NCBI GenBank assembly: GCA_011523655.1
Contig: WTGH01000047.1
Location: 62,001-126,000, forward strand
Direction: 5' to 3'
From: Rhodospirillaceae bacterium
GTDB taxonomy: Bacteria; Pseudomonadota; Alphaproteobacteria; Bin65
Length of the DNA stretch: 64,000 bases
The notes under the pieces are model-generated. The model saw nothing but the letters and a program-made list of their open reading frames with translations, had not been told where the DNA came from and made no database searches. The position numbers were made by a program, and so were the translations under genes. Below, in pieces: positions 19,797 to 29,893 of the stretch (positions are counted from its first letter, which is position 1; each line of letters begins with the position of its first letter).

Positions 19797-19997
19797 CACC
19801 CCGATGCGTCACCCCGGCCGCCTGCCCCGGACCCGATCTGCGAATCTCCCCGTTGCCGCCCCGGCCGACCGCAGGGAGAGCCGGGGACCAGGGCCTGCCC
19901 TGAGCCTGCCGAAGGGGCCGTCCCGAAAGCCCTTTGCCCTGTGGCCCTTGGGCCCCGGATCGTCGCTCCGCTCCGTCCGGGATAACAAGAGAGGGAT
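19797..19997. repeat. Extragenic repeat (family B) in the 19676-20166 gap
   Basis: The 491-base gap holds no convincing gene. Its centre is a palindromic block beginning CACCCCGGCCGCCTGCCCCGG and ending CTCCGTCCGGGATAACAAG, with an inner CCTGCCCTGAGCCTGCCGAAGG. It matches the general pattern of the element at 1405-1535 and shares a GCCCTTTGCCCTGTGG-type block with 60853-61043. It may serve as a transcript end between the convergent fadD-like and DUF4167 genes. Confidence 0.55.
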
Positions 19998-20166
19998 GCC
20001 TGGCGTTGCGGCGCAACGGATAATTTCAGACCGACTCACTGCCCGGCGATGAAGTCGTATACCGGCTTCCCGTCGACGAAACGCACGGCGGATCGCCGGC
20101 AGACATGGGCGGGGCGGTCTATGCCGCCAGAGCCGGCAAGACTACCTGCTCGGCGAGAAATCCGCC

Positions 20167-21054
20167 TTAAACGGCCGCGTCTGCGACCGGCTCGGTTGGC
20201 GCTGTGTCCTCGGCCTCGGCCGCCGGTTTGCGGCGGCGTGCGCGCGGTTTCGGGGCCTCTTCGGCGGGCTTTTCGGTATCGGCAGCGACCGCCGCCGGGG
20301 CGGCCGCCGCTTCGGCGTCGTTGCCGCTGGCCGGCGCTTCGCTCGCGGAGCCGTCCGTAACAGGTCCGGCCCCGGCCGCCGCATCGTTGGCCGCGTTATC
20401 GCCGCCCGGCTCGCCGGCGCCGGCGTCCCCGCGCGGCTTCTCGGGCCCGCCGCCCAGTATGCGGTGCAGCCCCTGATCCAGCGGCTCGTCGCCCGGCACC
20501 TCTTCGCCGGCCCTGCCGTCTTTGCGCCGCCGCGGATCGGAATCCTGCCGCCGGGCGGTCTGGCGGCGGTCCCGGCCGCGCCGCTCGGCGTCGGCCCCGG
20601 CGCCCCGGTCCGCCGCGCCCGCTTCATCGGCAGCGGCCGGCGGCTCTTCGCCGTTTTCCTGCCGGTCCCGGTTGCGGCGATTCCGGTTGTCTCTCCGGTC
20701 CTGGTTCTGGCTGCGTTCGCCGCGCCCGCGCCCTTCCCCGCGTCCTTCGGGGGGTTGCGCGTCTTCCGAGTCGGCCAGATCGGGCTGGCGATCCTCGTCG
20801 CGAATCTGCGGCGGGTTGAGGGAGATCATCACGCGGTAATAATGATCCGCATGCTGATGGTAGTTCTCCGCCATCACCCGGTCGCCGGCCGAGGTCGCAT
20901 CGCGCGCCAGGGCCTGGTATTTCTCGTTCAGCTGGGCGGCGGTGCCGCGCAGGCGGACGCTGGGCCCGTTGCTATCGAACGATTGGTTGCGGCCCGGCCG
21001 CCGGTTCTGGTTGTTCCGGCTGCGACCGCGGCGCTGATTGCTGTTCTGTCTCAT
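20167..21054 (-). CDS. DUF4167 domain-containing protein
   Basis: A 295-residue protein with a basic N-terminus (RRGRSRNNQNRRPGR). A conserved segment of roughly residues 30-80 (VRLRGTAAQLNEKYQALARD, then ENYHQHADHYYRVM) defines DUF4167. The rest is a long, charged, Ala/Glu/Arg-rich tail that is probably disordered. The family is restricted to alphaproteobacteria and commonly sits beside prmC and prfA, as here. The function is unknown; the basic start suggests RNA or ribosome association, which is only inference. Confidence 0.88.
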   Translation of the reverse strand: MRQNSNQRRGRSRNNQNRRPGRNQSFDSNGPSVRLRGTAAQLNEKYQALARDATSAGDRVMAENYHQHADHYYRVMISLNPPQIRDEDRQPDLADSEDAQPPEGRGEGRGRGERSQNQDRRDNRNRRNRDRQENGEEPPAAADEAGAADRGAGADAERRGRDRRQTARRQDSDPRRRKDGRAGEEVPGDEPLDQGLHRILGGGPEKPRGDAGAGEPGGDNAANDAAAGAGPVTDGSASEAPASGNDAEAAAAPAAVAADTEKPAEEAPKPRARRRKPAAEAEDTAPTEPVADAAV

Positions 21055-21295
21055 CCTGCCCTGAAGGGGTTTGCCCTTTTCCCGGCCGACCGACGCCTCT
21101 AGGCGTCATCCGATTTCAGCGCGTCATCGGGACCTGCCCATGGCCGCGCGAAAGCTGTGAAATTCCGGATCGTCGGCGTGTTCTGCAACAGACGCCCCTT
21201 GGCGTCCGGCCTTGCCCGTCACGATGCGGAAGCTGCTTCGCCCGTTATCTGCGCATCCCTGTTATCGGGAATCGGGTTGGGCGAATGCCAGACCG

Positions 21296-22183
21296 TCATA
21301 GCAGAGCGGTTTCCGCCGCGCCAACGCTATTTCGCCGCGGTTGTGCGACGAGAACCCGCGGCCGGCCGGCCAGGTCCGGAACCGTCTCCAGACAGTCGAG
21401 CCCGGCGGCGGAAAAAATCTCCCGGACGGCGGCGGCCTGCCCCTGCCCGAACTCCACCGCCGCCTTTCCCTCCGGCGCGAGACGGGCGGCGATGGCGGGC
21501 GCGAACCGGCGAAAGGCGTCCAGGCCGTCGGGGCCGCCGTCCAGGGCGGCGCGCGGATCGTGGTCGCGGACTTCCGGCTCCAGCCCGGCGATATCCGCCG
21601 TCGGAACATAGGGCGGGTTGCAGACGATCCAGTCGAACGGTCCCCCGAAACCGGCAAACCCGTCGCCCTCGGCAAACCGGGCCCGCTCCGCCAGGCCCAG
21701 CGACCGGGCATTGGTCCGGGCGGTCTCGACGGCGCCGGCGCAGATGTCGGAACCCGAGCCGGCCGCGTTCGGCAACTCGGTCAGGAGGGACAGGAGCAGG
21801 CAGCCGGTTCCGACGCCGATGTCGAACAGCGTGAGCGCCGCCGGGCGGTCCCCGGTATGGCGCAACACCGCTTCGACCAGGGTTTCGGAATCGGGCCGGG
21901 GGTCGAGCGTGGCCGCCGACAGCGCGAAGCGCAGGCCCCAGAATTCCCGCCGGCCGACCAGCCGCGACACCGGCATCCGCCGTTCCGCCCGCTTGCGCAT
22001 CGACGCGATCAGCCGGCCCTCGGCATCGGGCATCAGGGGCTTCGCCGGGTTGGCGCGCACGGCATCCGCGGACAGGCCGGCCGCATGGGCGACCAGCAGG
22101 ACGGCATCGAGCCGCGCCGTGCCGATGCCGGCGGCCGCAAACTGCCGCTCCGCTTCGCGCACGGCCTGGCCCGCAGAGATCAT
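21296..22183 (-). CDS. prmC: Release factor glutamine methyltransferase
   Basis: A 295-residue class I SAM methyltransferase. The N-terminal helical substrate domain is followed by the SAM-binding motif LFDIGVGTGCLLL and the catalytic NPPY (IVCNPPYVPT) that grips the glutamine of the GGQ loop. It methylates release factors RF1/RF2. The target prfA lies 24 bases upstream on the same strand, so the modifier and its substrate are co-transcribed. Confidence 0.94.
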   Translation of the reverse strand: MISAGQAVREAERQFAAAGIGTARLDAVLLVAHAAGLSADAVRANPAKPLMPDAEGRLIASMRKRAERRMPVSRLVGRREFWGLRFALSAATLDPRPDSETLVEAVLRHTGDRPAALTLFDIGVGTGCLLLSLLTELPNAAGSGSDICAGAVETARTNARSLGLAERARFAEGDGFAGFGGPFDWIVCNPPYVPTADIAGLEPEVRDHDPRAALDGGPDGLDAFRRFAPAIAARLAPEGKAAVEFGQGQAAAVREIFSAAGLDCLETVPDLAGRPRVLVAQPRRNSVGAAETALL

Positions 22184-22207
22184 GGTGTGCCGCCCTCCGC
22201 CTTTCGG

Positions 22208-23305
22208 TCAATCGGCTGCGGAAGCCTCTTCGCCCACCGCCGCCAGCCGCTCGGCCTCGTCATGGGCGGTCAGCGCGTCGACGATTTCGTCCAGGGCCTC
22301 GCCGGCCAGGACCTGGTCGATCTTGTAGAGCGTCAGGCCGATCCGGTGGTCGGTCACGCGGCCCTGGGGAAAATTGTAGGTGCGGATGCGCTCGGAGCGG
22401 TCGCCGGAGCCGACCTGGCTCTTGCGCGCCGCCGCCCGCTCGGCGTGCCGGGCGGCCCGCTCCGCCTCGTACAGGCGCGCACGCAGGATCTTCAGCGCCT
22501 TGGCCTTGTTCTTGTGCTGGGATTTCTCGTCCTGGATGGCGACGACGATGCCGGTCGGGACATGGGTGATCCGCACGGCGCTGTCGGTCGTGTTGACCGA
22601 CTGGCCGCCCGGCCCGCTGGAGCGGTAGATGTCGATGCGCAGGTCGCTGTCGGCGATCGCGATATCGACCTCTTCGGCTTCCGGCAGAACCGCGACGGTA
22701 GCGGCGGATGTGTGGATCCGGCCGCTCGATTCGGTTTCCGGCACCCGCTGGACCCGGTGGACGCCGCTCTCGTATTTCAGCCGCGAAAATACATTGCGGC
22801 CGGTAATCGAGACCTGGACCTCCTTGATGCCGCCGATGCCGGTATCGCTGGCCTGCAACGCCTCCATCGACCAGCCGTGCTTCTCGGCATAGCGCTGATA
22901 CATGCGGTAGAGGTCTGCGGCGAACAGGGCGGCCTCGTCGCCGCCGGTGCCGGCGCGGACTTCCAGGATGGCATTCTTGGCGTCCGCCTCGTCCTTCGGC
23001 AGCAGCAGCCGTTGCAGACGCAATTCCATTTCCGGGATGCCGGATTTCAGGTCGAGGAACTCGGCCTCCGCCATCTCCCGCATTTCGGCGTCGGTTTCCG
23101 GATCGGCGATCAGCTCGGCGAGGTCCGCCATTTCGGCCTGGGCCGCCTTCAGGGCGCGGATGCCGGCGACGACCGGTTCCAGATCGGCATATTCCTTGGA
23201 CAGGCGGGCGAATTCCCCGGGGTCGCCGGCCGCACCCGCAGCCATCTGCGCTTCGATTTCGTCATGGCGGGTAAGGACGGCATCGAGACTGGCGGCAAGG
23301 TTCAT
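22208..23305 (-). CDS. prfA: Peptide chain release factor 1
   Basis: A 365-residue class I release factor that recognises UAA and UAG stop codons. The GGQ peptidyl-hydrolysis loop appears as [17 protein letters not shown], and the [13 protein letters not shown] segment of domain 2 is intact. Start ATG 23305 corresponds to [11 protein letters not shown]; the frame is open to 23353 but those residues lie outside the family. It lies between hisS and prmC. Confidence 0.94.
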   Translation of the reverse strand: MNLAASLDAVLTRHDEIEAQMAAGAAGDPGEFARLSKEYADLEPVVAGIRALKAAQAEMADLAELIADPETDAEMREMAEAEFLDLKSGIPEMELRLQRLLLPKDEADAKNAILEVRAGTGGDEAALFAADLYRMYQRYAEKHGWSMEALQASDTGIGGIKEVQVSITGRNVFSRLKYESGVHRVQRVPETESSGRIHTSAATVAVLPEAEEVDIAIADSDLRIDIYRSSGPGGQSVNTTDSAVRITHVPTGIVVAIQDEKSQHKNKAKALKILRARLYEAERAARHAERAAARKSQVGSGDRSERIRTYNFPQGRVTDHRIGLTLYKIDQVLAGEALDEIVDALTAHDEAERLAAVGEEASAAD

Positions 23306-23358
23306 CGGTCGGGTTCCGGTGGCCGGGGGCGGAGAGGAAGTGGACTCCGGCAACCCCG

Positions 23359-24603
23359 CTACCGGAAGGGCGCGAGCGCCTCCGCCAGGGTTTCGAGGGG
23401 CGCCCGGCCCTGTTCGCCGCTGTCGAGGTCGCGCACCGTCGCTGCGCCTTCCGCCAGCTCGTCGGTGCCGATCAGCACGGCGGCCCGGGCCCCGATCCGG
23501 TCGGCGCGCTTCATGCGCTTCTTCAGGTTGCCGTCGAACGCCATGTCGATCCGGTAGCCGGCCGCGCGCAGCCGTTCGGCGAGCGGAAGGGCCGCGGTTT
23601 CGGCCGCTTCCCCGATCGGCACCAGGGCGACGGGACGCGGCGCGGGCAGGTCGGCCTCGGCCAGCAGGGCCAGCCGCTCGATCCCCCCGGCCCAGCCGAC
23701 CCCCGGCGCGTCCGGCCCGCCCATCCGGCCGATCAGGCCGTCATAGCGCCCGCCGGCAATCACCGCGCCCTGGGCGCCCAGCGCCTCGGTCGTGAACTCG
23801 AAGGCGGAATGGCAGTAATAGTCGAGGCCGCGGACCAGCCGCTCGTTGAGTGTGTAGGCGATGCCGATCGCGTCCAGCCCGGCCCTGACGGCATCGAACC
23901 AGGCGCGGGCGCCGTCGGTCAGCGAGTCGCCGAAGACCGGCGCGCCGGCCACGATTTCGCGGTCGCGGGCATTCTTGGAATCGAGGATGCGCAGCGGGTT
24001 GATGTCCAGCCGGCGGCGGCTGTCCTCCGACAGGTCGTCCTTGAAGCGGGAGAGATAACCGACCAGCCGGTCGCGGTAGGCCGCCCGGCTTTCGGTGTCG
24101 CCCAGCGTGTTCAGCTCCAGGATTGTCCGGTCCCGCACTTCCAGCGCGTCCAGCACGGCGGCGCCGGCGGCGATCGTCTCGACGTCGCCCAGCGGATGGG
24201 CGACGCCGATCAGTTCGATGCCGATCTGGTGGAACTGACGCTGCCGGCCTTTCTGCGGCCGCTCGTGGCGGAACATCGGGCCGGCGTAGAAGTAGCGCAG
24301 CGGCACGCTCTGATGCAGGCCGTTGGAAATGATGGCGCGGGCCACGCCCGCCGTATTCTCCGGCCTCAGGGTCACGCTGTCGCCGCCCTTGGTCTCGAAG
24401 CTGTACATCTCCTTCGTGACGACATCCGACGTTTCGCCCAGGGTCCGGGCGAACACCTCGGTCGCCTCGAAAACGGGCGTCGCCATCGCGTCGTAGCCAT
24501 AGCGCCCGGCCACGGTGGCAGCCGTATCCACGACATGGCTGTGCCGGCGCATGGCGTCGGGCAGCAGATCGTGGGTTCCGCGAATCGGTTGCAGCTTGCT
24601 CAT
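23359..24603 (-). CDS. hisS: Histidyl-tRNA synthetase
   Basis: A 414-residue class II synthetase charging tRNA-His. Visible are motif 1 near [12 protein letters not shown], motif 2 with [15 protein letters not shown], the histidine-specific loop [15 protein letters not shown], motif 3 in [11 protein letters not shown] and a C-terminal anticodon-binding domain. ATG 24603 ([16 protein letters not shown]) is the family start and has GAGAG upstream; 16 further codons are open upstream. Confidence 0.94.
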   Translation of the reverse strand: MSKLQPIRGTHDLLPDAMRRHSHVVDTAATVAGRYGYDAMATPVFEATEVFARTLGETSDVVTKEMYSFETKGGDSVTLRPENTAGVARAIISNGLHQSVPLRYFYAGPMFRHERPQKGRQRQFHQIGIELIGVAHPLGDVETIAAGAAVLDALEVRDRTILELNTLGDTESRAAYRDRLVGYLSRFKDDLSEDSRRRLDINPLRILDSKNARDREIVAGAPVFGDSLTDGARAWFDAVRAGLDAIGIAYTLNERLVRGLDYYCHSAFEFTTEALGAQGAVIAGGRYDGLIGRMGGPDAPGVGWAGGIERLALLAEADLPAPRPVALVPIGEAAETAALPLAERLRAAGYRIDMAFDGNLKKRMKRADRIGARAAVLIGTDELAEGAATVRDLDSGEQGRAPLETLAEALAPFR

Positions 24604-24684
24604 CGGGTGCTCTCGGGCCGGGTGCCGTTCCGGCCGTGGCGGCGCGGCCAAATGGCTGCGCCGGGCCGGTTGCGGCGGGCGCCG

Positions 24685-25809
24685 CTATTCCGCCGCCTGC
24701 TCCTGAAGCGCCGCCTGTTCGGCTTCGATCTCGGCAGCTTTGCGCTCGACCAGTTCGACAAGATGGTCGACCAGGTCGCCGTCGCGCATCACATGATGTT
24801 TCTCGCCGTTCAGATAGACCTGGTGGCCGCTTGCCCCGCCGGTCAGGCCGATATCGGTCTCGCGCGCTTCGCCCGGCCCGTTGACGACGCAGCCGATAAC
24901 CGACAGCGACATCGGCGTGCCGATATGGGCCAGCCGCTCCTCCAGCCGTGCCACCGTCGGGATGACCTGGAAATTCTGCCGGGCGCAGGACGGGCAGGAG
25001 ATGACGTTCACCCCGCGGTGGCGCAGGCCGAGCGCCTTCAGGATCTCGAAACCGATCCTGATCTCCTCGACCGGGTCGGCTGACAGGGAGACCCGGATCG
25101 TATCGCCGATCCCGGCCCAGAGCAGCGACCCCATGCCGATGCTGCTCTTGACCGTGCCGGTGGTCAGGCCGCCGGCTTCGGTGATGCCGAGGTGCAGGGG
25201 ATAGTCGCAGACATCGGCAAGCAGCTGGTAGGCCGCCACGGCGAGAAACACGTCGGACGCCTTGCAGCTGATCTTGAACTCGAAGAAATCGTTGTCCTCG
25301 AGGATGGCAATGTGGCGCTGGGCCGATTCCAGCATCGCCTCGGGGCAGGGCTCGCCGTATTTCTCGAGCAGGTCGCGCTCCAGAGATCCGGCATTGACTC
25401 CGATGCGCATCGAGCAGCCGTGATCCTTCGCCGCCTGTATGACCTCGCGGACCCGCTCCTCCTTGCCGATATTTCCCGGATTGATGCGCAGGCAGGCGGC
25501 GCCGGACCGGGCCGCCTCGATCGCCCGTTTGTAGTGGAAGTGGATATCGGCCACGATCGGCGCTTCGGCGCCGCGCACGATCTCCCTCAAGGCCGCCGTC
25601 GACTCCTCGTCCGGGCAGGACACCCGGACGATGTCCGCGCCGGCCTCTTCGAGCCCGCGGATTTGCGCCAGCGTCGCCTTCACGTCCGTCGTCGGCGTGT
25701 TGGTCATCGACTGGACGGCGATCGGCGCGTCGCCGCCGACCGGCACGGCGCCGACATGGATCTTGCGGCTCTTGCGCCGGTAGATATCGCGATAGGGCCG
25801 GACGCTCAT
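24685..25809 (-). CDS. ispG: 4-Hydroxy-3-methylbut-2-enyl-diphosphate synthase (IspG/GcpE)
   Basis: A 374-residue enzyme of the MEP isoprenoid pathway that converts MEcPP to HMBPP. The N-terminal TIM barrel includes [12 protein letters not shown]. The C-terminal [4Fe-4S] domain has cysteines in SCPSCAR and [13 protein letters not shown] 25809 ([15 protein letters not shown]) is taken as start, although the frame is open to 25923. The pathway's first enzyme, dxs, and a downstream prenyltransferase, ispA, are also in this window. Confidence 0.94.
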   Translation of the reverse strand: MSVRPYRDIYRRKSRKIHVGAVPVGGDAPIAVQSMTNTPTTDVKATLAQIRGLEEAGADIVRVSCPDEESTAALREIVRGAEAPIVADIHFHYKRAIEAARSGAACLRINPGNIGKEERVREVIQAAKDHGCSMRIGVNAGSLERDLLEKYGEPCPEAMLESAQRHIAILEDNDFFEFKISCKASDVFLAVAAYQLLADVCDYPLHLGITEAGGLTTGTVKSSIGMGSLLWAGIGDTIRVSLSADPVEEIRIGFEILKALGLRHRGVNVISCPSCARQNFQVIPTVARLEERLAHIGTPMSLSVIGCVVNGPGEARETDIGLTGGASGHQVYLNGEKHHVMRDGDLVDHLVELVERKAAEIEAEQAALQEQAAE

Positions 25810-25958
25810 CGGCAGGCACCGCACTGATTCGGACAAAGGGAACGGTTCAACGGCACGGCGCGCAGGCCGCGGTGCATTGCACAATCCCTGCAACGACTTA
25901 AGCGCTGGCGCGGCCGCTGGCAACCGCAGCCGGTGCCGGGCCGGCGCGAATTTTCGGC

Positions 25959-27401
25959 TTATCCGTCCGGTTTCAGCTTCGCCGGATCGAGGGACAGGCT
26001 GTAGGCCGGGCCCGGAGACTCGCCGGCCAGGCCCGCCGGCTCGCCGCGGACCAGATATTCGAGCTGGTTGGCGCGGCCGACATCGAGCACCAGGCCCGGA
26101 TCGTCGGGCACCGCAACGACGTTGCCCTTCTTCATGATGCCTTCGACCAGCACCTGGCGGGTCTGCGGATGGCGCACCCGGACCCAGACGAGGCCCAGCG
26201 CCCGCAGAACGACGGGCCCGCCCGCCGCCGCGGTCTGTTCTTCGGAGGCCCCGCCTTCGGCATTTCCATCTTCGGCACTTCCGTCTTCGGTATCCGCACC
26301 CTCGGCATTTCCGCCTTCATCATTTCCGGCTTCGGCATTTCCGGGAGCGGCCCCCTCGCTGCCCGGTCCGGTCGCGGACGCATCGCGGGCCGCGACCGCA
26401 TCGGCAGACAGCGCGAGCCGGGCCGGATCGAGGGACAGGTTGTGGCGAACCGTCGCCGCCGGACCGGCCAGACCGGCGGAGCGGCCGCCGATCAGATATT
26501 CCAGCTGGCTGGCGCGGCCGACGTCGAGCACCAGGCCGGGTTCGTCGGGCACCGTCACCTGATTGCCCTCTTTCAGGATCCCTTGCACGATCACGCGGCC
26601 GGTTTGCCGATGGCGCACCCGGATCCAGACGAGACCCCGCGCCCTCAGAACGATCGGCCGGTCGGCAACCTCGACTTCGGGTTCGGGCGCCGCGTTCCGA
26701 TCCGCGTCGGAAGCGTCCGGCCGGTCGGCCGCCCCGGTTTCCGGATTTTCCGGCAGGGCCGCGGTTTCGCCGTCTTGCGCACTCGCCCCGCCTTCTTCCG
26801 TACCGCCTTCTTCCGCCCGGTCTTCTTCCGGCTCCGGCAGTGCGGATTGAGGCGGGACGGCCTCGCCGCCCGGGTCCGGTGCAACGGCGCCGCCGCCGGC
26901 GTCCGCCGCTGCGACGTCGCCGGGCGGCGCGGGCTGAATCCGCACGATTTCGACCGCCGCCGCGGGCTTGCGGGCATCGGCCGTGCGGTAATACCAGGCG
27001 ACATACGCAGCGCCTGCAATGGCCAGCGAGACGAGCAGCAGAGCGCCGCCGGAAAAGCGGCCCCGTTCGACCGGCTTCAGCCAGGTGTAATCCTGTCTGA
27101 CCGAAGACTTGCCCGCTTCCTCCCGGAACTGGCGGGCCAGCTTTCCGGGATCGAGGCCGACATAGGCGGCATAGCTGCGCACGAAGCCCAGAGTGTAGGG
27201 CAAGGCCGGCAGCGCTGCATGATCGTCCCGCTCCAGGCTTCTCAGATAATCAGCCCGGATTTTCAGGTCGGACGCGGCGGTCTCAAGGGGCACGCCCAGG
27301 CGCTCGCGCGCATCGCGCAAGTCGGTGCCGACCCGATAAGCGTTCGCCCCGACCGCCGGCCCGTCGAAGGTAAGGTCATCGGGATGCGTCTGCTGTTCCA
27401 T
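25959..27401 (-). CDS. RodZ-like helix-turn-helix membrane protein with two tandem DUF4115 domains
   Basis: A 480-residue protein. Residues 20-110 form an N-terminal RodZ-type HTH ([37 protein letters not shown]). One TM follows at about 118-137, then an acidic linker. The C-terminal beta domain occurs twice, at about 245-330 and 400-475. The two copies share about 47 of 65 aligned residues by eye, including [10 protein letters not shown] and QLEYL. The linker between them is a degenerate repeat rich in Gly/Asn/Glu/Ala at about 355-395. RodZ ties MreB to the elongasome; most family members carry one such domain. It precedes ispG, a common arrangement. Confidence 0.88.
   Translation of the reverse strand: MEQQTHPDDLTFDGPAVGANAYRVGTDLRDARERLGVPLETAASDLKIRADYLRSLERDDHAALPALPYTLGFVRSYAAYVGLDPGKLARQFREEAGKSSVRQDYTWLKPVERGRFSGGALLLVSLAIAGAAYVAWYYRTADARKPAAAVEIVRIQPAPPGDVAAADAGGGAVAPDPGGEAVPPQSALPEPEEDRAEEGGTEEGGASAQDGETAALPENPETGAADRPDASDADRNAAPEPEVEVADRPIVLRARGLVWIRVRHRQTGRVIVQGILKEGNQVTVPDEPGLVLDVGRASQLEYLIGGRSAGLAGPAATVRHNLSLDPARLALSADAVAARDASATGPGSEGAAPGNAEAGNDEGGNAEGADTEDGSAEDGNAEGGASEEQTAAAGGPVVLRALGLVWVRVRHPQTRQVLVEGIMKKGNVVAVPDDPGLVLDVGRANQLEYLVRGEPAGLAGESPGPAYSLSLDPAKLKPDG
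26231..26370 (-). repeat. In-frame degenerate 12-18 bp repeat encoding an acidic linker
   Basis: Within the RodZ-like gene, short repeated units built around TTCGGCATTTCC and its variants encode runs such as GNAEAGND and GNAEGAD. The array separates the two duplicated C-terminal domains. Such slippage-prone repeats suggest that linker length may vary between strains. Confidence 0.65.
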
Positions 27402-27448
27402 TTCGCCCTTTTGCCCGATGCCCCCGGCCAGCAGGACAGCTATCGGGT

Positions 27449-29797
27449 TCAGCGCTGGTCGATGACGACGTCGTGATCCCTTGCATAGCCGGCAAGCCGG
27501 TTGCGCAGCGAATGTTCTCCGGCGCCGATCAGCCGGCCGACAAAATCCTCCAGCGTGCCGATGTCCACGCTGCGGACCATCGCCTTGACCGGGCCGATCG
27601 CCGCCGCCGACATCGACAGCCGCCGGACGCCGAGACCGATCAGCGTCATCGCCTCCAGCGGCACGCCCGCCATTTCACCGCACACGGTCAGCGGCACGCC
27701 GGCGCCGCCCCGGGCCGCGCGGCAATGATCCACAATCTGCCGCACCATCGCAAGGAATGCCGGAGACAGCGCATCGTACCGGCCGGAGAGGCGCGGATTG
27801 CCCCGGTCGCTGGCGAACATGAACTGCAGCAGGTCGTTGCTGCCGAGCGAGACGAAATCGGCCCGCTCGACCAGCGCCGGCAACTGCCAGACCAGGGCCG
27901 GCACTTCGAGCATCACGCCGACGGACAGGCTGCCCGGCATCAGGTTGCCGGCTTTCCCGGCCCGTTCCAGCTCCATGTCGACCAGGCCGCGCGCCGTTTC
28001 GAATTCCGCCAGGTCGGCGACCATCGGAAACATGAGATGCAGCGGCTGTCCGGCCGCTGCCCGGATCATGGCGCGGAGCTGGTGGCGCAGGATGGCCGGC
28101 CGGTCCAGGCCGATCCGGATGGCGCGCCAGCCCATGGCGGGGTTGTCGTCCTTCGGATCGCGCAGGTAGGGCAGCACCTTGTCGCCGCCGATATCCAGCG
28201 TGCGGAACACCACCGGCGCGCCCTCTGCCGCCGCCAGGACGCGCATGTAGATTTCCGCCTGCTCGCCGACATCGGGGAAGTCCTGCCGCACCATGAACGG
28301 GATTTCGGTGCGGTACAGACCGACGCCGTCGACCCCGTGGGCGGAAAAGTCGTTCAGTTCGACCAGCAGCCCTGCATTCTGGTTGAGGGAAATCCGCACA
28401 CCGTCCCGGCTCACCGGCTCGACATCGTGCAATGCGTCGTAGAGCGCCCGGCGCTTGGCCCGGTCGCGGACGCTGGTTTCGAACAGAGCGCGGACATTTT
28501 CCGTCGGCCGCACGAACACCTGGGCATTGTCGGCGTCGAGAATCACCGGATCGCCCGCCTCGACCCGGCTGAGGCAGCCCGCGACCCGGCCGACGACGGG
28601 AATATCCATCGCCCGGGCCATGATGGCCGCATGGGCGGTCGGCGAACCCTCCTCCAGGACGATGCCGGACAGGCGGTCCGGATCGTAATCCAGCAGTTCG
28701 GCCGGGCCCAGATCCCGGGCGAACACGATCATCCGTTCGGCGGCCGGCATGTCGGGCGCGGCCGGTGCGTCGCTGGAGGCCGACAGATGCTGGAGCAGGC
28801 GATTGCCCAGATCGTCGAAATCGGCCATCCGCGCGCGCAGATAGGGATCCTGGATCGACGCCATGCGGGCACTGGTCGCCTCCTGGACCTTGGCGACCGC
28901 GGCTTCGGCGGTCAGGCCCTCGCCGATCGCCTCGCGGATGCGATGCAGCCAGCCCCGATCCTCGGCGATCAGGCGGTAGGTCTCGAGGATCTCCCGGCTC
29001 TCGGAACCGCTTTCCAGCCGGTCGTCGGTCAGCATGACGTCCAGCGCATCGTACATCGACGACAGGGCGGCCTTGAGCCGCTCCAGTTCGAGTTCGGGAT
29101 CCTCCGCCACGACGTTGACGATGGCCGGTCGGTCGCGATGCACGACCGCTTCGCCGGTCGCCGGCCCGCCGTGCAGCTTCAGCCCGGTCAGCCGCAGCGG
29201 CAGCAGCGCAATCCCGTCGGCCTCGCGCAGTTCGTCCCGGCTGACCAGATCGCCCGATCCGACCATCTCGGCCACGACCATGGCCACGGTCTGGAGCGTC
29301 TCGACCTCTTCGTCGGTATAATGGCGCCGGGTGCGGTTCTGGACGGCCAGGACGCCGACAACGCGGCTGTTGCGCAATACCGGCACGCCCATCATCGAAT
29401 GATAGATTTCCTCGCCGGTTTCCGGCCGGTAGGCGAAACCGGGATGGGTCTGGGCGTCGGAGAGCGCAATCGGCCGGGCGCGCGCGGCGACGTCGCCGAT
29501 CACGCCTTCGCCGATGCGCAGGCGGGTTTTGTGCACCGCCGTCTTGTTCAGGCCCTCGGTGGCGTAGAGTTCCAGCACGTTGCCGGCGCGCCGCAGATAC
29601 AGCGAACACACCTCGGCGACCATGTTGGCCGCGATCAGGGAGACGATCCGGTCGAGACGCTCCTGGCCGGAGATCGTCCGGGCGCCGGCCATGACATTGC
29701 GGATGCGCCGCAGCAGCCGCCGGATGTCCGACAGCCCGCCGGCCGGCAGCCGCGGCGCCGCGCCTATGCTGTCGGACGGTCCGGGCAGTTCGGTCAT
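27449..29797 (-). CDS. ptsP: Phosphoenolpyruvate-protein phosphotransferase, nitrogen type (EI-Ntr)
   Basis: A 782-residue EI paralogue with an N-terminal GAF domain (about 20-170, containing SLYLRRAGNVLELYATEGLN). A linker follows, then the EI swivel domain with the phospho-histidine His389 in GSPTAHAAIMARAM, and the PEP-binding barrel with FRTLDIGGDK and SLGSNDLLQFMFA. It starts the PTS-Ntr relay from PEP to HPr (17591-17863) and EIIA (17167-17571). The GAF domain senses glutamine or alpha-ketoglutarate in characterised homologues. lysC lies upstream on the same strand. Confidence 0.94.
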   Translation of the reverse strand: MTELPGPSDSIGAAPRLPAGGLSDIRRLLRRIRNVMAGARTISGQERLDRIVSLIAANMVAEVCSLYLRRAGNVLELYATEGLNKTAVHKTRLRIGEGVIGDVAARARPIALSDAQTHPGFAYRPETGEEIYHSMMGVPVLRNSRVVGVLAVQNRTRRHYTDEEVETLQTVAMVVAEMVGSGDLVSRDELREADGIALLPLRLTGLKLHGGPATGEAVVHRDRPAIVNVVAEDPELELERLKAALSSMYDALDVMLTDDRLESGSESREILETYRLIAEDRGWLHRIREAIGEGLTAEAAVAKVQEATSARMASIQDPYLRARMADFDDLGNRLLQHLSASSDAPAAPDMPAAERMIVFARDLGPAELLDYDPDRLSGIVLEEGSPTAHAAIMARAMDIPVVGRVAGCLSRVEAGDPVILDADNAQVFVRPTENVRALFETSVRDRAKRRALYDALHDVEPVSRDGVRISLNQNAGLLVELNDFSAHGVDGVGLYRTEIPFMVRQDFPDVGEQAEIYMRVLAAAEGAPVVFRTLDIGGDKVLPYLRDPKDDNPAMGWRAIRIGLDRPAILRHQLRAMIRAAAGQPLHLMFPMVADLAEFETARGLVDMELERAGKAGNLMPGSLSVGVMLEVPALVWQLPALVERADFVSLGSNDLLQFMFASDRGNPRLSGRYDALSPAFLAMVRQIVDHCRAARGGAGVPLTVCGEMAGVPLEAMTLIGLGVRRLSMSAAAIGPVKAMVRSVDIGTLEDFVGRLIGAGEHSLRNRLAGYARDHDVVIDQR

Positions 29798-29893
29798 GGC
29801 GGTTGCGCTCCCTTCTCCCGCTCCGTTCGCCGCTCCTTCCGCCTGCGGCCCGTGTCCGGCGCCGGTTCCCGCGGGAAGAGCGGGCCGGCCGGC

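Noticed and set aside
20464..21102. 212-codon plus-strand frame opposite the DUF4167 gene
   Set aside because: The minus strand carries the conserved DUF4167 core. The plus-strand translation is Ala/Val/Leu/Pro-rich with no domain.
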